This document shows positions 36,903 to 47,374 of a stretch of 64,000 nucleotides of DNA, piece by piece. The stretch is from positions 992,001 through 1,056,000 of the forward strand of contig NZ_NEVJ01000003.1 in NCBI RefSeq assembly GCF_002261425.1. Direction: 5' to 3'. The translations under genes and the position numbers were made by a program. Below the pieces are notes generated by a model that was given only the letters and a program-made list of their open reading frames with translations, was not told where the DNA came from and ran no database searches. This DNA comes from Bordetella genomosp. 9. Its GTDB lineage: Bacteria; Pseudomonadota; Gammaproteobacteria; Burkholderiales; Burkholderiaceae_B. Position 1 is the first letter of the stretch, and each line of letters opens with the position of its first letter.

Positions 36903-39900
36903 CTACCTCCAAGATACTTAGTGAGCCCTTTTTGAATAGCGGCACTAAAGCTAGGATCACTTAATAGTTTGTTTACAGATCTCGGCGCGTCTGGAAATGA
37001 GTTAGTGGAGGGGTCGTACAAATACTTATTTCCCTGGTTATCTTGGTAGTGTATCTGACCGGGGCGCTGCCCCGGATTAGGATTTTCCACATCGATACGC
37101 TCTTGCCCCTGCCCCTTCCAGATGGTCTTGCTCGGGAACTGCGGACCATGCTCCCCCAGCATCTCGTTCCCGGATGGAGGCCCTTGCTGATATAGCAACG
37201 TAGGAGCGGCGTTATTCTGAGACGGCGTCGAGGTGATCAGCCCGCCCTGCGGCTCGTTAATGACCTGGCCCGGCAACGATATCGGCGCCAGCACATCTCC
37301 AGGCTTGCCTTGGGTCTCGACATTTGTGTGGTCCCCGATCGGAGTGAAAATCGGCTCGCCATTCTGCCTGGACTCCGAATCGCCATAACCCGGCGGCGAG
37401 TCCGGAAACAATCCTTCCCATGTCAGGCTAGCGAACTCCTGAAGCCCCGAAGATATGCTCTCGGAAAGCCTCCCAAGCGCACTTTGCAACTGCTGAGCGA
37501 TGACCTGATTCTGGGTTAGCGGCTGCTGCCCACCCTGACCGAGCAGCCCGCCGGCGCTGCCAAGCCCACCAAGGCCCGATCCGAATGCCGGTAAGGACGA
37601 GAAGATGGGCGACATGGGCCCGACCGGTGCGAGCTGATTGTTCTCCGCCTCGTTCTGCGCCGCCGCGGTGAGCGTCGCCAAGGATTGCGGATCCAGAGCC
37701 GCCCCGACTCCCGCGACTAGGGACATGATCAGGTTCTGGCGTTGTTCACGTTCGTCGGCGGTCAGGTCCTTCGCCGGCTTCTGCGTCAGCCCCGAGATCA
37801 GCTCACCCAGCACAACACTGGCGGATGCACCCAGCGCGCCAGCGCCGCAGCTACCTCCCTGCGCCGCCGCGCCACCGCACGCCAGAATGGCATGTAGCGC
37901 CACGTGCCCCGCGGACCCTTCCCCGCCCAACGCATCCGCATACTTCTTGATCTGCGCGGCGCCCATGGATTGCAGGACATTGATGGTCGCCGCCTGTACG
38001 GCCTGCCCTACGCCACCAGTGACGTTGCCCGCCAGGGCCGCAGTCCCGGCCGTCACGATCATCCGGTACGTGCCGCCCTGTACCCACTGCGCGGCATCGT
38101 TCAGCTGAGCCTGCAGGCTGTCATGCAACGGACCTTCCGGAGGCGCCGCGTCCAAGGCTTTTTTAAGCGCGTCATACTCCTGCGCCTTGCTTGCCAGGAA
38201 GGTCCCGGTTTCCTTCTGGAACGTGGTGACAATGTCAAAGCCGGCCTGAATCTTCTCCTTATCGAAGATCGGGCTGAGGCTATTCAAGGTGTCGGAGGTA
38301 TCGCGATTCAGCGACGCGATGGAATCCGCGACCGACTTCCCCGTCAGCGCCAACTGGCCATCGCTATCGCGAACGACAATGGTGCCGCCGCTGATGGCGC
38401 TTTCAGTCGTCGATCGATCGCTACCGAACGCTGCTGCAACCGTGGGCGGAAATGCCGACGCGCCTCCCTTCGACGGCACAGTGGTCGATCCTCCGCTATC
38501 GACCTGTTGAGCGCCGCCCCATGAATAACCGCCACTCAACCCGACTTGATAGCCGTCGTACTTGGCGACGTTCTTGATGTCCTGAGTGACGAGCGTTCCG
38601 GTGCTCAGGAAATTCAATCCGTCAGCCACCGCCTTGTCGCTGCTGGCAATGACGCTACCGATCAACGTGGTGTTGTCCTTCACGTTGATCTGAAAGCCAC
38701 CGTCGCCAGCCCACAGCCCGGTCTGTTCCGTTACGGTCTTGAAGTTGCTGTTCAGTGCGCCCTGGCTGTAGCTCCCATACGCCGAGCTGCTGCAATAACC
38801 ATAGCAATAGGTCCCGCCGGCTGAGGCACTTTGGTTCTTGGAATGGTAGGTGCTCTCGTCCTGCAGGCTCTGTAGCAGAAGATTGCCCCCCACCGACGCG
38901 AGAATGCGATCAGCCTTTCCGGAGGCGCCGATCAACGACGTATCACCGCCTGACTTCAGGCCGAGCGCGCTTCCGGCGGTGACGCTGCTATTCGTCCATG
39001 TCAGGTCGTCGCCGTCCTCCGTGCTGCGGCTGGCGGATACGCTGCCCTTTACGATGAATCCTGCGCCATAGCCGCCATTACCGTCAGTGCCGATCATCAC
39101 GCCAACGCCGACGGTGCCATCGACACTTTTGGTCTGGATATCCTGGTGCCTGGTGTTACTGGCCGCCTTCATCAGGATGTCACCTTCGGCGACCAGCACG
39201 GCGTTCCTACCGGCGGATAGCGCGGAACCTAAGACGGTGATGTCTGAATCCTTGCCCGCGCCGGTAGAGAGGATGGTGAGGTCATTGCCCGCCGCGACGG
39301 TGGATCCGAGTACGCTGGTCGAGCTACGATGCGTCGTCGTGGAGCTGGAACTCGCGCCGTAGTCGAGCGTGATGGTTCCGCCGCCGCCACCTCCCTCGCT
39401 CGGGGGGCGGGTCACCGCATTCAGTGCATTGTTGGCAGCCATGCCGGCACTGACGAAGGCCAATGCCTTCATGATGGGATTGTCGGTTTTGGACGACGCG
39501 GTACTCATCCGGTCGATGGTTTCAAAGGCATCCATCACCGGACTGCCGGCGTTGATGCTGAAACCGCTTTGCTTGACTTCGTGGAACTCCTTTTCCTGGT
39601 TGGTGTCGGTGAGGGACGCGATAGTGACGTCGCGCCCAACGATTCCTATATCGCCTTGTCGAGCGACGATATTGCTTCCGAGCACCCGAAGGTCCTGACC
39701 CGCGCTGATCAGCACATCGCCCAATACACTGCCCACCGTACTGGCACTATGGAATACCGTTGTTCCCTCCAACGTGTCGGTGCTCTCTTTGTGGCCTTTG
39801 CTCAGACCGCCGAGCGCGCCCCATCCGGATCGCGTTTCATGCCGATAGTGGTCGTCGCTAGAAGTATTCGCCGCCGCCGCTATGGTGACGTCTCGCCCGC

Positions 39901-42900
39901 CGGTAAGGGTGACATCGTTCAAGCCGCCGATATTCGACCCGATGACGCTTATGTCCCTGCCCGCCAGGAAGATGGCGGAGTCGGCGGTGAATGTGGATCC
40001 CTGCGCCTGGTTCCATTCGCCCGTGTCTATGGTGCGCTGCGTGTTTGTTACACCCCAATGACCCTTGGTTTTTTGATAGTGCTCGTCCCTGGCGTAGCCG
40101 CCAGCTTCACCTGACAGCAGGTTGATGTCGCGGCCGGCCTGTACGCCCATCTCACCGCCTGCGGTCACGTTTGCGGCTATCGCCGTTACGTCCTGGCGTG
40201 CGAACAGCCCCAGATCGCCGCCCACATTAATGACCGATCCGACCTGATCCTGTCGTATGACCTCGCTGTTGTTCTTCTTCTTGAAGACAACAGACTCGCC
40301 CTGCTCCGTTTGCACTGTGAGAAGGTTGATATCGTTGCCGGCTTGCAGGAACGCGTTACTGCTCGCGTTAACGGCCGCGGCGGTCAAGTTCAGGTCATGT
40401 CCGGCGTTGATGGCCAAACTGCCCGCATCGATCTGCGACACCCCGCTGACAAACGTCGACCACGTATTCGTCTGTCCCAGGCTGGAACTCGTGCTGGCCG
40501 TGGTACTCGTCAGATTGATATCCCGCCCCGCCTGCAAGGCGACCGTATCGCCCTTGATCAGGGCGGCGATGTTGTTCAGATCCTGGCGCGCATTCAGATT
40601 GACGTAGCTGCCCTGGATCGTCCCCGCCGAACTGTTGATGATGTTGTCGGCCACCATGATCGTGGCGTCGCGTGATCCCACGGTGCCCGTATTGGTGATG
40701 GTGCCGCTGGCCTGCAGCGTGGTGTTGCGACCCGCCATGAGCGTACCGTCGCCCTTCAGATCGCCGTCCTGCACGACCAGATAGACCTGCGGGACGAGCA
40801 CGGTCTGCGTGCTGCCGTCCGGCAGCGTGACGGTCTGGTCGACCAGCCACACCATGTCGCTGGTCAGGTGCTTCATCTGCTCGTCGCTGAGCGGCGTACC
40901 GATTTGCAGGCCGTATTGCTGGGCGAAGGTGGCGCCGGCGGTCAGCAGGGCCTTGTATTGGGTTTCGTTGTCGGTGTAGTCGCCGACGAAGCGCTGGCCC
41001 GTGGCGGCGATGATCTGGTCGGTGACCAGTTTCTGTTCGTAGAAGCCGTCGCCCAGGCGCTTGAGCGTGTCCGCGTTCTGCAGATAGGGATTGGTGCCCG
41101 ACAATCCAGTCGTGGCACCTGACGTCCCTGCCGACGTCGCCGCGGCGGCGATCGCGGCTTGCGTGGGCGACATATTGCCTGCCGACGTGCCGTCGGCGGG
41201 GAACGATGTCGCCGCGGATGCGCCAGCACCCGGCCCGCGCACCGATACGGAACCCGGGGCAGCGACCGCGCCCGGCCCAGAGACTACACCGGCACCGCCC
41301 AACAGCGCGAGCAAGTAGTCGCTGGATATCGTCGGCTTGTTGCCCGTGAAGCGGCTGTCGGTCGCCACCAGATAAGGCGAGTTCGCCGCCGGCACGACGG
41401 TGTAGAGCTGGTTGTTCGGCACGCTGGACGGCGGCGTGACGGTACGGACGATGCCGGAATTCGGCAGCGATACGCTGGTGATCGTCGACGGGCGGACCGT
41501 GCTTACCGGCGCGACGGCGCCTGGCGCAGTGACGCCAGTGGCAGGCGGCGCGGTGTTGCCGCCGTAGCTGGCGACGGCCAATTCGATGGGCTGGACGCTG
41601 AGCGTACCGCTGTACGGCGCGATGTCGTAATGGCGGCTGTCGTTCTTCTCGTAGGTGTAAAGTTCCCGCCCGGTTGCGTCGACGCGTCGTTCGCCGGTGG
41701 CGCCGATGTTCTGGATCGTCGCCCCGCTAACGTTCAGCGCGCCGCCCGCCACGATCTGACTTTTGTCGTTCGTGACGGAGCCCGACAAAGATGCGTTACC
41801 GCCGACTATGATTTTTCCAGGATCGGTGGAAAGGGTGCGGCTTTCGCTGACGTTCTCGGCGACTTCGTAGATCGTGAAGTCCTTGACCAGACGACTTTGG
41901 AAGTCCTGGTTGAAAGCGATGACGCGATCGTTCAGTTCTTCATATGCCGCGACATAGGCGGCATGGGCGTTGTCGTACACCGCCTGCATGGCATCGCAAT
42001 CGATGGTGCAGTTCTCGCCCTGGACCGGCAAGGGTGGCAGCGGCGCGGCCGGGGGCTGTACGCCGAATACTGCCCAAATGGGAGCATCCAGGCCGTAGTT
42101 GAATACCTCGGGTTGAATGCAAGGGTTGTCGTCAGGGCCTTGGCAGGCGTTGTAGGGCGCGTCATAGGGATTGCGCACCGGAGCGCTGTAGCCTTTCCTG
42201 CCATGACCACCCGCGGCATAGGTGAAAGGCGGCCCATAGCGGTCTTCAGGGTACGTCGTCGAAGGCAGCAGCAGCCGGCGCTCCTGGTCATCGTCCAGCC
42301 ATGCCGGATCCTGGCTGCATTGCGCGGTAGTCTGGTCGCATAGCCAATAGACGCTGCCGTCCAGCATGTCGGTGGATCCGTTCAGGCGGTAGTACACCTT
42401 GTCGCCCGAGCTGACCTGCACGACTTCGCTGGAGAAGTGGTTGTTCTTGTTGTTGATCGCTACTGCCGCGATGCTGGCGTTGCCGTCGGCCTGTATGGTG
42501 GCGGATTCGTTGTTTACTGACTGAGCCTGGCCGATGGCCTTCCAGTTGCCGTCGACGCCACCGCCGATGGCAAGGTTGCCCGCGGCATAGATCAGGCTAT
42601 GTTCCAGGTTGTCCAGCCTGCCGACGCCCAGATCCATGTCGCCACGCGAGGCAATAACGCCCGCGCCCGCGGCGCCGACATCGTTGAGCAGGTAGCCGGT
42701 GGAAATGGCGAGCGTGTCGCCGTAGATGCGGCCAGTATTGTGGACGCTGCCGGCCTGGATGCGGGTGACCTTGCCGTCGATCAGGCCGGCGTTGTCCAGC
42801 GCCTGCGAAACGCTCAGTGTGGTAATGCCCCCGGAGACGATCTCGCCACCGGCGCGGTTGGTCAGGTTCTGCGCGCCGATGCCCAGGTTGCGGCCGGCGG

Positions 42901-45900
42901 ATATCTTGCCGCTGTTGTCCAGGTCGCCCGCGATGGACAGCGTGGCGTCGCGCCCCGCCGCCAGTACGCCGGTATTGTTCAGGTTGCCGTTCACGGTCAA
43001 GCCCAGATCACCCTGCGATTGCAGCGTGCCGGTACCCGTCAATGCATTGGTCGTGACGGACAGGCGCTGGCCGGCGGCGACATTGCCTGCTTCGTTCGCC
43101 AGCGTACCCACCGTGATGTCCGCGGTGCCGCCTGAGCTGATCAGGCCCGTCGCGTTCTGCAACTGGCTGGCGCCGATGGTCATCGCCTGGCTCGCGGCCA
43201 GCGTGCCGCGCGTGTTGTCTATCGCGCCCGCGCTGATGGTGACGGTCTTGCCGACGACGCCCAGGGGTTGAGCGGGATTGCCGGACGGGGTGTCCGTATT
43301 GAGCAGGTTCGATGCGGACAGGGACAGCACGTTGTTGGCCTGCAGCAGGCCGCCGACGTTGTCGATCGCACCGGGCGTCGTTACCGTCAGGTCGCTGGCG
43401 ATCATCTTGCCGCCGCGATTGATCACCTGACTGCCGCTGGCCTGCAAGGCGCCGTTCGTGGCGATGGTGCCCGACTGATTGTTCACCGTGCCGGTAAACG
43501 TCAGCGACATATCGCCGCCGGAGGAAAGATTGCCGCCGCGGTTGTCCAAGGTGCTTCCCGACAGCGCCATGGTGCCGCCGTAGAGCGATGCGCCGCGTGC
43601 GTCGATCGCGGTGGCGTTGCTGGCTTTGAGCGCCTGTGTGGCGGATACCGTGCCGCCGGCCAACATCAGGTTGGCGGCGTTAAGGGTGACGTTAGCGCCG
43701 GCTGCGGTCAGGCCGCTGTTGGTGAACGTACTGCCGGAGACGGTCAGGTTGCCCGGCAAGGCGATCTGGCCCTGGTCGTTCAGGCCGGCAATCAACCGGC
43801 CGGTGTTGTTCACGGCCGCATTGGTGGTCACACTGGCGTTGCCCGCCGAGACGACCGTGCCACGGTTGTTGACGTCGCCGCCAGCTTGCAGCGTGGCGGC
43901 TTGGCCGCCTGACAGCAAGCCGTCGTTGTTTAAGCTTGAACCGGTATTCAGCGCGAGCGTGCCGGAGGCCTGTGCGCGTGCATCGACGGCGAGGGTGGTG
44001 GCGCCGCCGGCTGTCGTGCGCAGATCTCCGCCCAGCGCGGCGGTGACGCCGCCCAACGCCAGGTCACGGGCGGCGCCAAGAACGATGCCGCCATTGGACG
44101 ACGTTGTGCCCTGGACCCGCATGTCCCGTGCCGCGTTGGCCGTCAGGGTGCCTGCTGCCTGGGTGCGGGCGGCCGCATCCAGGACGATGTCGCCGGCGGT
44201 CGATGTCAGGCCAAGGGTGTTGTTCATGGACGCGGTGGTGCCGGCCAGCCCCATGTTGCCCACGGACCGCAGCGTGACCGCGCCATCGGAGACGAGCTTG
44301 CCAGCGGAGGTGAGCTGGCCAGCCGCATCGATGTTCATTCCGCTCGCCGACTGGACAACACCGGCCGCGCTCACATTCAGGTTTCGGCTATTCAGCTTCA
44401 GGCTGGCGTCGCTGGAGGCGATGCCACTGAGCATGGCGTCGCGCGCGGCGCGCAGCGTAAGGTCTCCGACCGAAGAAATCGCGCCCGCCAGCGATAGGTC
44501 CCGGCCCGCCTGGGTATCGAGCGTCGTTGCTGCCTGGACGCGTCCAGCGCCGCCGATCAGCACGTCATTCCCGCCTGCCAGCGATAGCGCGCCACCCAGG
44601 GCGGCGATGGTGCCGTCAACGCGCGTGTCGCCGGCGGCGTTCACGCGCGCGGCTTTGTTGGCCGACAGAATGCCGGACGCGGCCAGATTGCCGCCCGACT
44701 GAACGGCAATATCACCGGCGGCCTGCGCGCAGCCGTTGGCGCCGACAGTCATGTTGCCGCCGCTGTTCAGCGCGAAGTTGCCCGCCGTCGCCAATGTGGT
44801 GCCGTCGATCTGCAGATTGCGCGAGGCCGCGATGGTCAACGGACTGTTGGCGGAAACAGTGCCGGCGATCGCCATGTCCCTGCCGGCGTCCAGGGTCAGC
44901 GCGCTGCCGCTGGGGGCGACGCCCGTGGTGCCGACCAAGCCGGCGATCGACATGTTCGCCGCCGCATCGGCGCGCACGTTGCCGTCCGCCTGGACCTTGG
45001 AGGCGTTGCCCAGGACGATATCGGCGCCGGCGTTCAGCGTCGCGTTGCGGCCGCTGGCCACCTGCCCGTTGACCGTCATGCCGGCCAAGGATTGCAGCGC
45101 GACGTCGCCCAGCGCGGCGGACGAGCCCGACAATGCCATGGCGCCGCCGCTCGATGTGGCAAGGCGGCCATTGGCCTGCATGCCGGCGCCCGCGAGCTGC
45201 GTCAGGCCACCGGCGGCGCTCAGCGAGATGTCGCTGCCCGCCGACACTTGTCCGCCCAAGGTCAATCCGTTAGCCGATCGGAGCGCGACGGCGTCCTTTC
45301 CTACCGTGACGCCGGACAGGGCCATGGCCCCCGTCGAAGAACCTGAGATCGATCCGTTGGTCTCCAGCCGACCGTAGCCGCTCTGCGTCAGGCTGCCGCC
45401 GGCGTTCAGCGCAATGCCACCGCCCGACGACACGCGCCCATCCACCGACATGGCGCCCGGCGAGCGCAAGTTGACCGCGCCGCCGGCCGACGTCGTGCCC
45501 GCCAAAGCCATCGCTGCGCCGGACGAAGCGGCGATCGCACCGTTGGTTTCGATGCGTCCGCCTCCGCCCTGCGTAAGGTTGCCGCCGGCATTCAAGTAAA
45601 TATCGCGGCCCACGGATAGCTGACCGTCCGCGGACATCGCGCCCGCGGACTGCAACGTGGCCGTGCCTTGTGTGACCGCCGCACCGGCCAAGGCGATCGC
45701 GCCGCGCGATGAGGCCGCCAGGGCGCCGTTGGTTTCAATGCGTCCGCCGTTGCCCTGCGTGAAGTTGCCGCCAGCAATCAAGGCAATGTCGCGACCGGCG
45801 GATAGCTGACCGTCCGAAGACATCGCGCCCGTGGATTGCAGCGTGGCAGTGCCTTGCGCAACGGCGGCGCCAGCCAGGGCGATCGCGCCGCCTGATGAGA

Positions 45901-47362
45901 CGGTCAGGGCGCCGTTGGTTTCGATGCGGCCGCTGCCGCCTTGCGTGAGGTTACCGCCCGCGCCGAGCGAGATATCGCCGCCCGCGGATACGCGGCCGTC
46001 CATGGCAAGGCTGCCCGGCGCCTGTACCGTGACGGCGCCGAGTGCCACGTTGGTGCCGGACAAGGCGATTGCGCCGCCCGATGCGGCGGACAAGGCGCCG
46101 TTGGTCTCCATGCGGCCGGCGCCGCTTTGCGTGAGGTTGCCGCCGGCGTTCAAGGAGACATTGCCGCCCGCCGACACTAGCCCGTCGATCGCCATGCCGC
46201 CGCGCGATTGCACGCCCACCGCGCCTTGCGATGCCATGGTACCGGACAGCGCCGCCACCCCGGCCGCCGAAGCGGTCAAGCCCGCATTGGCCTGCATGCG
46301 TCCATTGGCGCCCTGCACCAGGTTGCCGCCGGCGTTCACCGCCATGCTGCCGACCGCGCTGACCGCGTTGCCGACCGTGACATCGCCGGCGGCGTTCAGC
46401 CGCACATCGCCGCCCGCCGCGACAGTGCCGTCCACCGTCATGGCGCGCGCGCTGTCCAGTTGCAGATTGCCCGCCGCTTGCACCTTCCCGGACGGCGCGA
46501 TGCGCACGTCGCCCGCCGCGCTAACCTGCAGGTCGCCGGTCATCGCCGTCAGGTTGCCGCCGATATTCACGCCGACGCCGGCCTCGGTGCCGATCAGGCG
46601 GATGCTGTTGGCGTACATGCCACCCAGGGCGGCCATGTCCAGTGCGACGGCGGGCGCCGCATCCTCGCCCGCCTTGGCCTGCACGCTGCCGTCGTTGTAG
46701 CCCACGGTAGCGGGACCTGCCACCAGGTTCAGCCGGTTCGCCCACACCGACGCATTCAACGACAGCGTACGCGCGATCAGGTCGACTTGATCCAGGTTAT
46801 CGCCATACAGCCCCTTGCCTTCCACCGACAGACGGCCGCGCGTGACGTCGAAGCCCTGCACGCTGCCGTCCGGACCCAGGATAGGCATCCCCGTCGTCAA
46901 CGTGCCGCGATTCGCGTTCAGGAAACCGCAGCCGTCGCAGGTAATGCCCGCCGGGTTGGCAACGATCACGTTGGCGCGATTGCCCGCGACTTCCATGAAG
47001 CCGCGCAACTGCGACGGGTTATTGCCGGTCACCTGGTTCAGGATGACGGCCGCGCGGCTGTTGCCCAGCATCGGATTGCCGCCGATCGCGCCCGCCAGCT
47101 GACTCTGGCTGCCCGAGCCGCTGTTGTTCAACACGACCCCGGAAGGACCGACGTTGAATTGCGTAAAGCGGTTATTCGAAACCCCACCCGCGGAAGGCGG
47201 CGCGATATTCACGATAGGCACGCCGTTCCCCGCCACGCCCACTACAGGCCGCGGCCCGCCGCCGGTCTTGTCGACGGAGATAGGCAGTGTCTGCGCCAGC
47301 ACGGGCGTCCAGACCTGGGTAAACATGACGAGCGTAACGATCGCGGAGCGCAGCGAGAACAT
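36899..47362 (-). CDS. cdiA: FhaB/CdiA-type two-partner secretion toxin, type 24-like C-terminal domain
   Basis: The 3487-residue exoprotein has a short signal peptide (1-24, ends VLAQ), a TPS secretion domain (about 25-270, with ANPAGI near 133), a long Gly/Ala-rich beta-helix region with a 62-residue repeat array, and haemagglutinin-type repeats to about 2900. A pretoxin region follows, ending in AENN at 3239-3242, a variant of the VENN boundary motif. The last 95 or so residues read SKTIWKGQGQERIDVENPNP, then GQIHYQDNQGNKYLYDP and a final KGLTKYLGGR. These recall polymorphic toxin type 24, a predicted nuclease family. The gene is 12 bp after cdiB and overlaps the immunity gene. GC content is lower in the last part of the gene. 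Confidence 0.9.
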   Translation of the reverse strand: MFSLRSAIVTLVMFTQVWTPVLAQTLPISVDKTGGGPRPVVGVAGNGVPIVNIAPPSAGGVSNNRFTQFNVGPSGVVLNNSGSGSQSQLAGAIGGNPMLGNSRAAVILNQVTGNNPSQLRGFMEVAGNRANVIVANPAGITCDGCGFLNANRGTLTTGMPILGPDGSVQGFDVTRGRLSVEGKGLYGDNLDQVDLIARTLSLNASVWANRLNLVAGPATVGYNDGSVQAKAGEDAAPAVALDMAALGGMYANSIRLIGTEAGVGVNIGGNLTAMTGDLQVSAAGDVRIAPSGKVQAAGNLQLDSARAMTVDGTVAAGGDVRLNAAGDVTVGNAVSAVGSMAVNAGGNLVQGANGRMQANAGLTASAAGVAALSGTMASQGAVGVQSRGGMAIDGLVSAGGNVSLNAGGNLTQSGAGRMETNGALSAASGGAIALSGTNVALGAVTVQAPGSLAMDGRVSAGGDISLGAGGNLTQGGSGRIETNGALTVSSGGAIALAGAAVAQGTATLQSTGAMSSDGQLSAGRDIALIAGGNFTQGNGGRIETNGALAASSRGAIALAGAAVTQGTATLQSAGAMSADGQLSVGRDIYLNAGGNLTQGGGGRIETNGAIAASSGAAMALAGTTSAGGAVNLRSPGAMSVDGRVSSGGGIALNAGGSLTQSGYGRLETNGSISGSSTGAMALSGVTVGKDAVALRSANGLTLGGQVSAGSDISLSAAGGLTQLAGAGMQANGRLATSSGGAMALSGSSAALGDVALQSLAGMTVNGQVASGRNATLNAGADIVLGNASKVQADGNVRADAAANMSIAGLVGTTGVAPSGSALTLDAGRDMAIAGTVSANSPLTIAASRNLQIDGTTLATAGNFALNSGGNMTVGANGCAQAAGDIAVQSGGNLAASGILSANKAARVNAAGDTRVDGTIAALGGALSLAGGNDVLIGGAGRVQAATTLDTQAGRDLSLAGAISSVGDLTLRAARDAMLSGIASSDASLKLNSRNLNVSAAGVVQSASGMNIDAAGQLTSAGKLVSDGAVTLRSVGNMGLAGTTASMNNTLGLTSTAGDIVLDAAARTQAAGTLTANAARDMRVQGTTSSNGGIVLGAARDLALGGVTAALGGDLRTTAGGATTLAVDARAQASGTLALNTGSSLNNDGLLSGGQAATLQAGGDVNNRGTVVSAGNASVTTNAAVNNTGRLIAGLNDQGQIALPGNLTVSGSTFTNSGLTAAGANVTLNAANLMLAGGTVSATQALKASNATAIDARGASLYGGTMALSGSTLDNRGGNLSSGGDMSLTFTGTVNNQSGTIATNGALQASGSQVINRGGKMIASDLTVTTPGAIDNVGGLLQANNVLSLSASNLLNTDTPSGNPAQPLGVVGKTVTISAGAIDNTRGTLAASQAMTIGASQLQNATGLISSGGTADITVGTLANEAGNVAAGQRLSVTTNALTGTGTLQSQGDLGLTVNGNLNNTGVLAAGRDATLSIAGDLDNSGKISAGRNLGIGAQNLTNRAGGEIVSGGITTLSVSQALDNAGLIDGKVTRIQAGSVHNTGRIYGDTLAISTGYLLNDVGAAGAGVIASRGDMDLGVGRLDNLEHSLIYAAGNLAIGGGVDGNWKAIGQAQSVNNESATIQADGNASIAAVAINNKNNHFSSEVVQVSSGDKVYYRLNGSTDMLDGSVYWLCDQTTAQCSQDPAWLDDDQERRLLLPSTTYPEDRYGPPFTYAAGGHGRKGYSAPVRNPYDAPYNACQGPDDNPCIQPEVFNYGLDAPIWAVFGVQPPAAPLPPLPVQGENCTIDCDAMQAVYDNAHAAYVAAYEELNDRVIAFNQDFQSRLVKDFTIYEVAENVSESRTLSTDPGKIIVGGNASLSGSVTNDKSQIVAGGALNVSGATIQNIGATGERRVDATGRELYTYEKNDSRHYDIAPYSGTLSVQPIELAVASYGGNTAPPATGVTAPGAVAPVSTVRPSTITSVSLPNSGIVRTVTPPSSVPNNQLYTVVPAANSPYLVATDSRFTGNKPTISSDYLLALLGGAGVVSGPGAVAAPGSVSVRGPGAGASAATSFPADGTSAGNMSPTQAAIAAAATSAGTSGATTGLSGTNPYLQNADTLKRLGDGFYEQKLVTDQIIAATGQRFVGDYTDNETQYKALLTAGATFAQQYGLQIGTPLSDEQMKHLTSDMVWLVDQTVTLPDGSTQTVLVPQVYLVVQDGDLKGDGTLMAGRNTTLQASGTITNTGTVGSRDATIMVADNIINSSAGTIQGSYVNLNARQDLNNIAALIKGDTVALQAGRDINLTSTTASTSSSLGQTNTWSTFVSGVSQIDAGSLAINAGHDLNLTAAAVNASSNAFLQAGNDINLLTVQTEQGESVVFKKKNNSEVIRQDQVGSVINVGGDLGLFARQDVTAIAANVTAGGEMGVQAGRDINLLSGEAGGYARDEHYQKTKGHWGVTNTQRTIDTGEWNQAQGSTFTADSAIFLAGRDISVIGSNIGGLNDVTLTGGRDVTIAAAANTSSDDHYRHETRSGWGALGGLSKGHKESTDTLEGTTVFHSASTVGSVLGDVLISAGQDLRVLGSNIVARQGDIGIVGRDVTIASLTDTNQEKEFHEVKQSGFSINAGSPVMDAFETIDRMSTASSKTDNPIMKALAFVSAGMAANNALNAVTRPPSEGGGGGGTITLDYGASSSSTTTHRSSTSVLGSTVAAGNDLTILSTGAGKDSDITVLGSALSAGRNAVLVAEGDILMKAASNTRHQDIQTKSVDGTVGVGVMIGTDGNGGYGAGFIVKGSVSASRSTEDGDDLTWTNSSVTAGSALGLKSGGDTSLIGASGKADRILASVGGNLLLQSLQDESTYHSKNQSASAGGTYCYGYCSSSAYGSYSQGALNSNFKTVTEQTGLWAGDGGFQINVKDNTTLIGSVIASSDKAVADGLNFLSTGTLVTQDIKNVAKYDGYQVGLSGGYSWGGAQQVDSGGSTTVPSKGGASAFPPTVAAAFGSDRSTTESAISGGTIVVRDSDGQLALTGKSVADSIASLNRDTSDTLNSLSPIFDKEKIQAGFDIVTTFQKETGTFLASKAQEYDALKKALDAAPPEGPLHDSLQAQLNDAAQWVQGGTYRMIVTAGTAALAGNVTGGVGQAVQAATINVLQSMGAAQIKKYADALGGEGSAGHVALHAILACGGAAAQGGSCGAGALGASASVVLGELISGLTQKPAKDLTADEREQRQNLIMSLVAGVGAALDPQSLATLTAAAQNEAENNQLAPVGPMSPIFSSLPAFGSGLGGLGSAGGLLGQGGQQPLTQNQVIAQQLQSALGRLSESISSGLQEFASLTWEGLFPDSPPGYGDSESRQNGEPIFTPIGDHTNVETQGKPGDVLAPISLPGQVINEPQGGLITSTPSQNNAAPTLLYQQGPPSGNEMLGEHGPQFPSKTIWKGQGQERIDVENPNPGQRPGQIHYQDNQGNKYLYDPSTNSFPDAPRSVNKLLSDPSFSAAIQKGLTKYLGGR
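44982..46480 (-). repeat. 186-bp tandem repeat array inside cdiA
   Basis: A conserved anchor (CCGTTGGTTTC or close variants) recurs at 45168, 45354, 45540, 45726, 45912, 46098 and 46284, exactly 186 bp apart, with weaker copies at 44982 and 46470. Each unit encodes 62 residues (GRIETNGA, later GAIALAG and SADGQLSAGRD). The period is in frame, so copy-number change would lengthen or shorten the beta-helix stalk without a frameshift. Confidence 0.85.
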
Positions 47363-47374
47363 GATGTGATCCGG

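Noticed and set aside
44982..46480. CRISPR-like regular repeat
   Set aside because: The 186-bp spacing is constant but it is an in-frame protein repeat in cdiA, with degenerate copies and no unique spacers.
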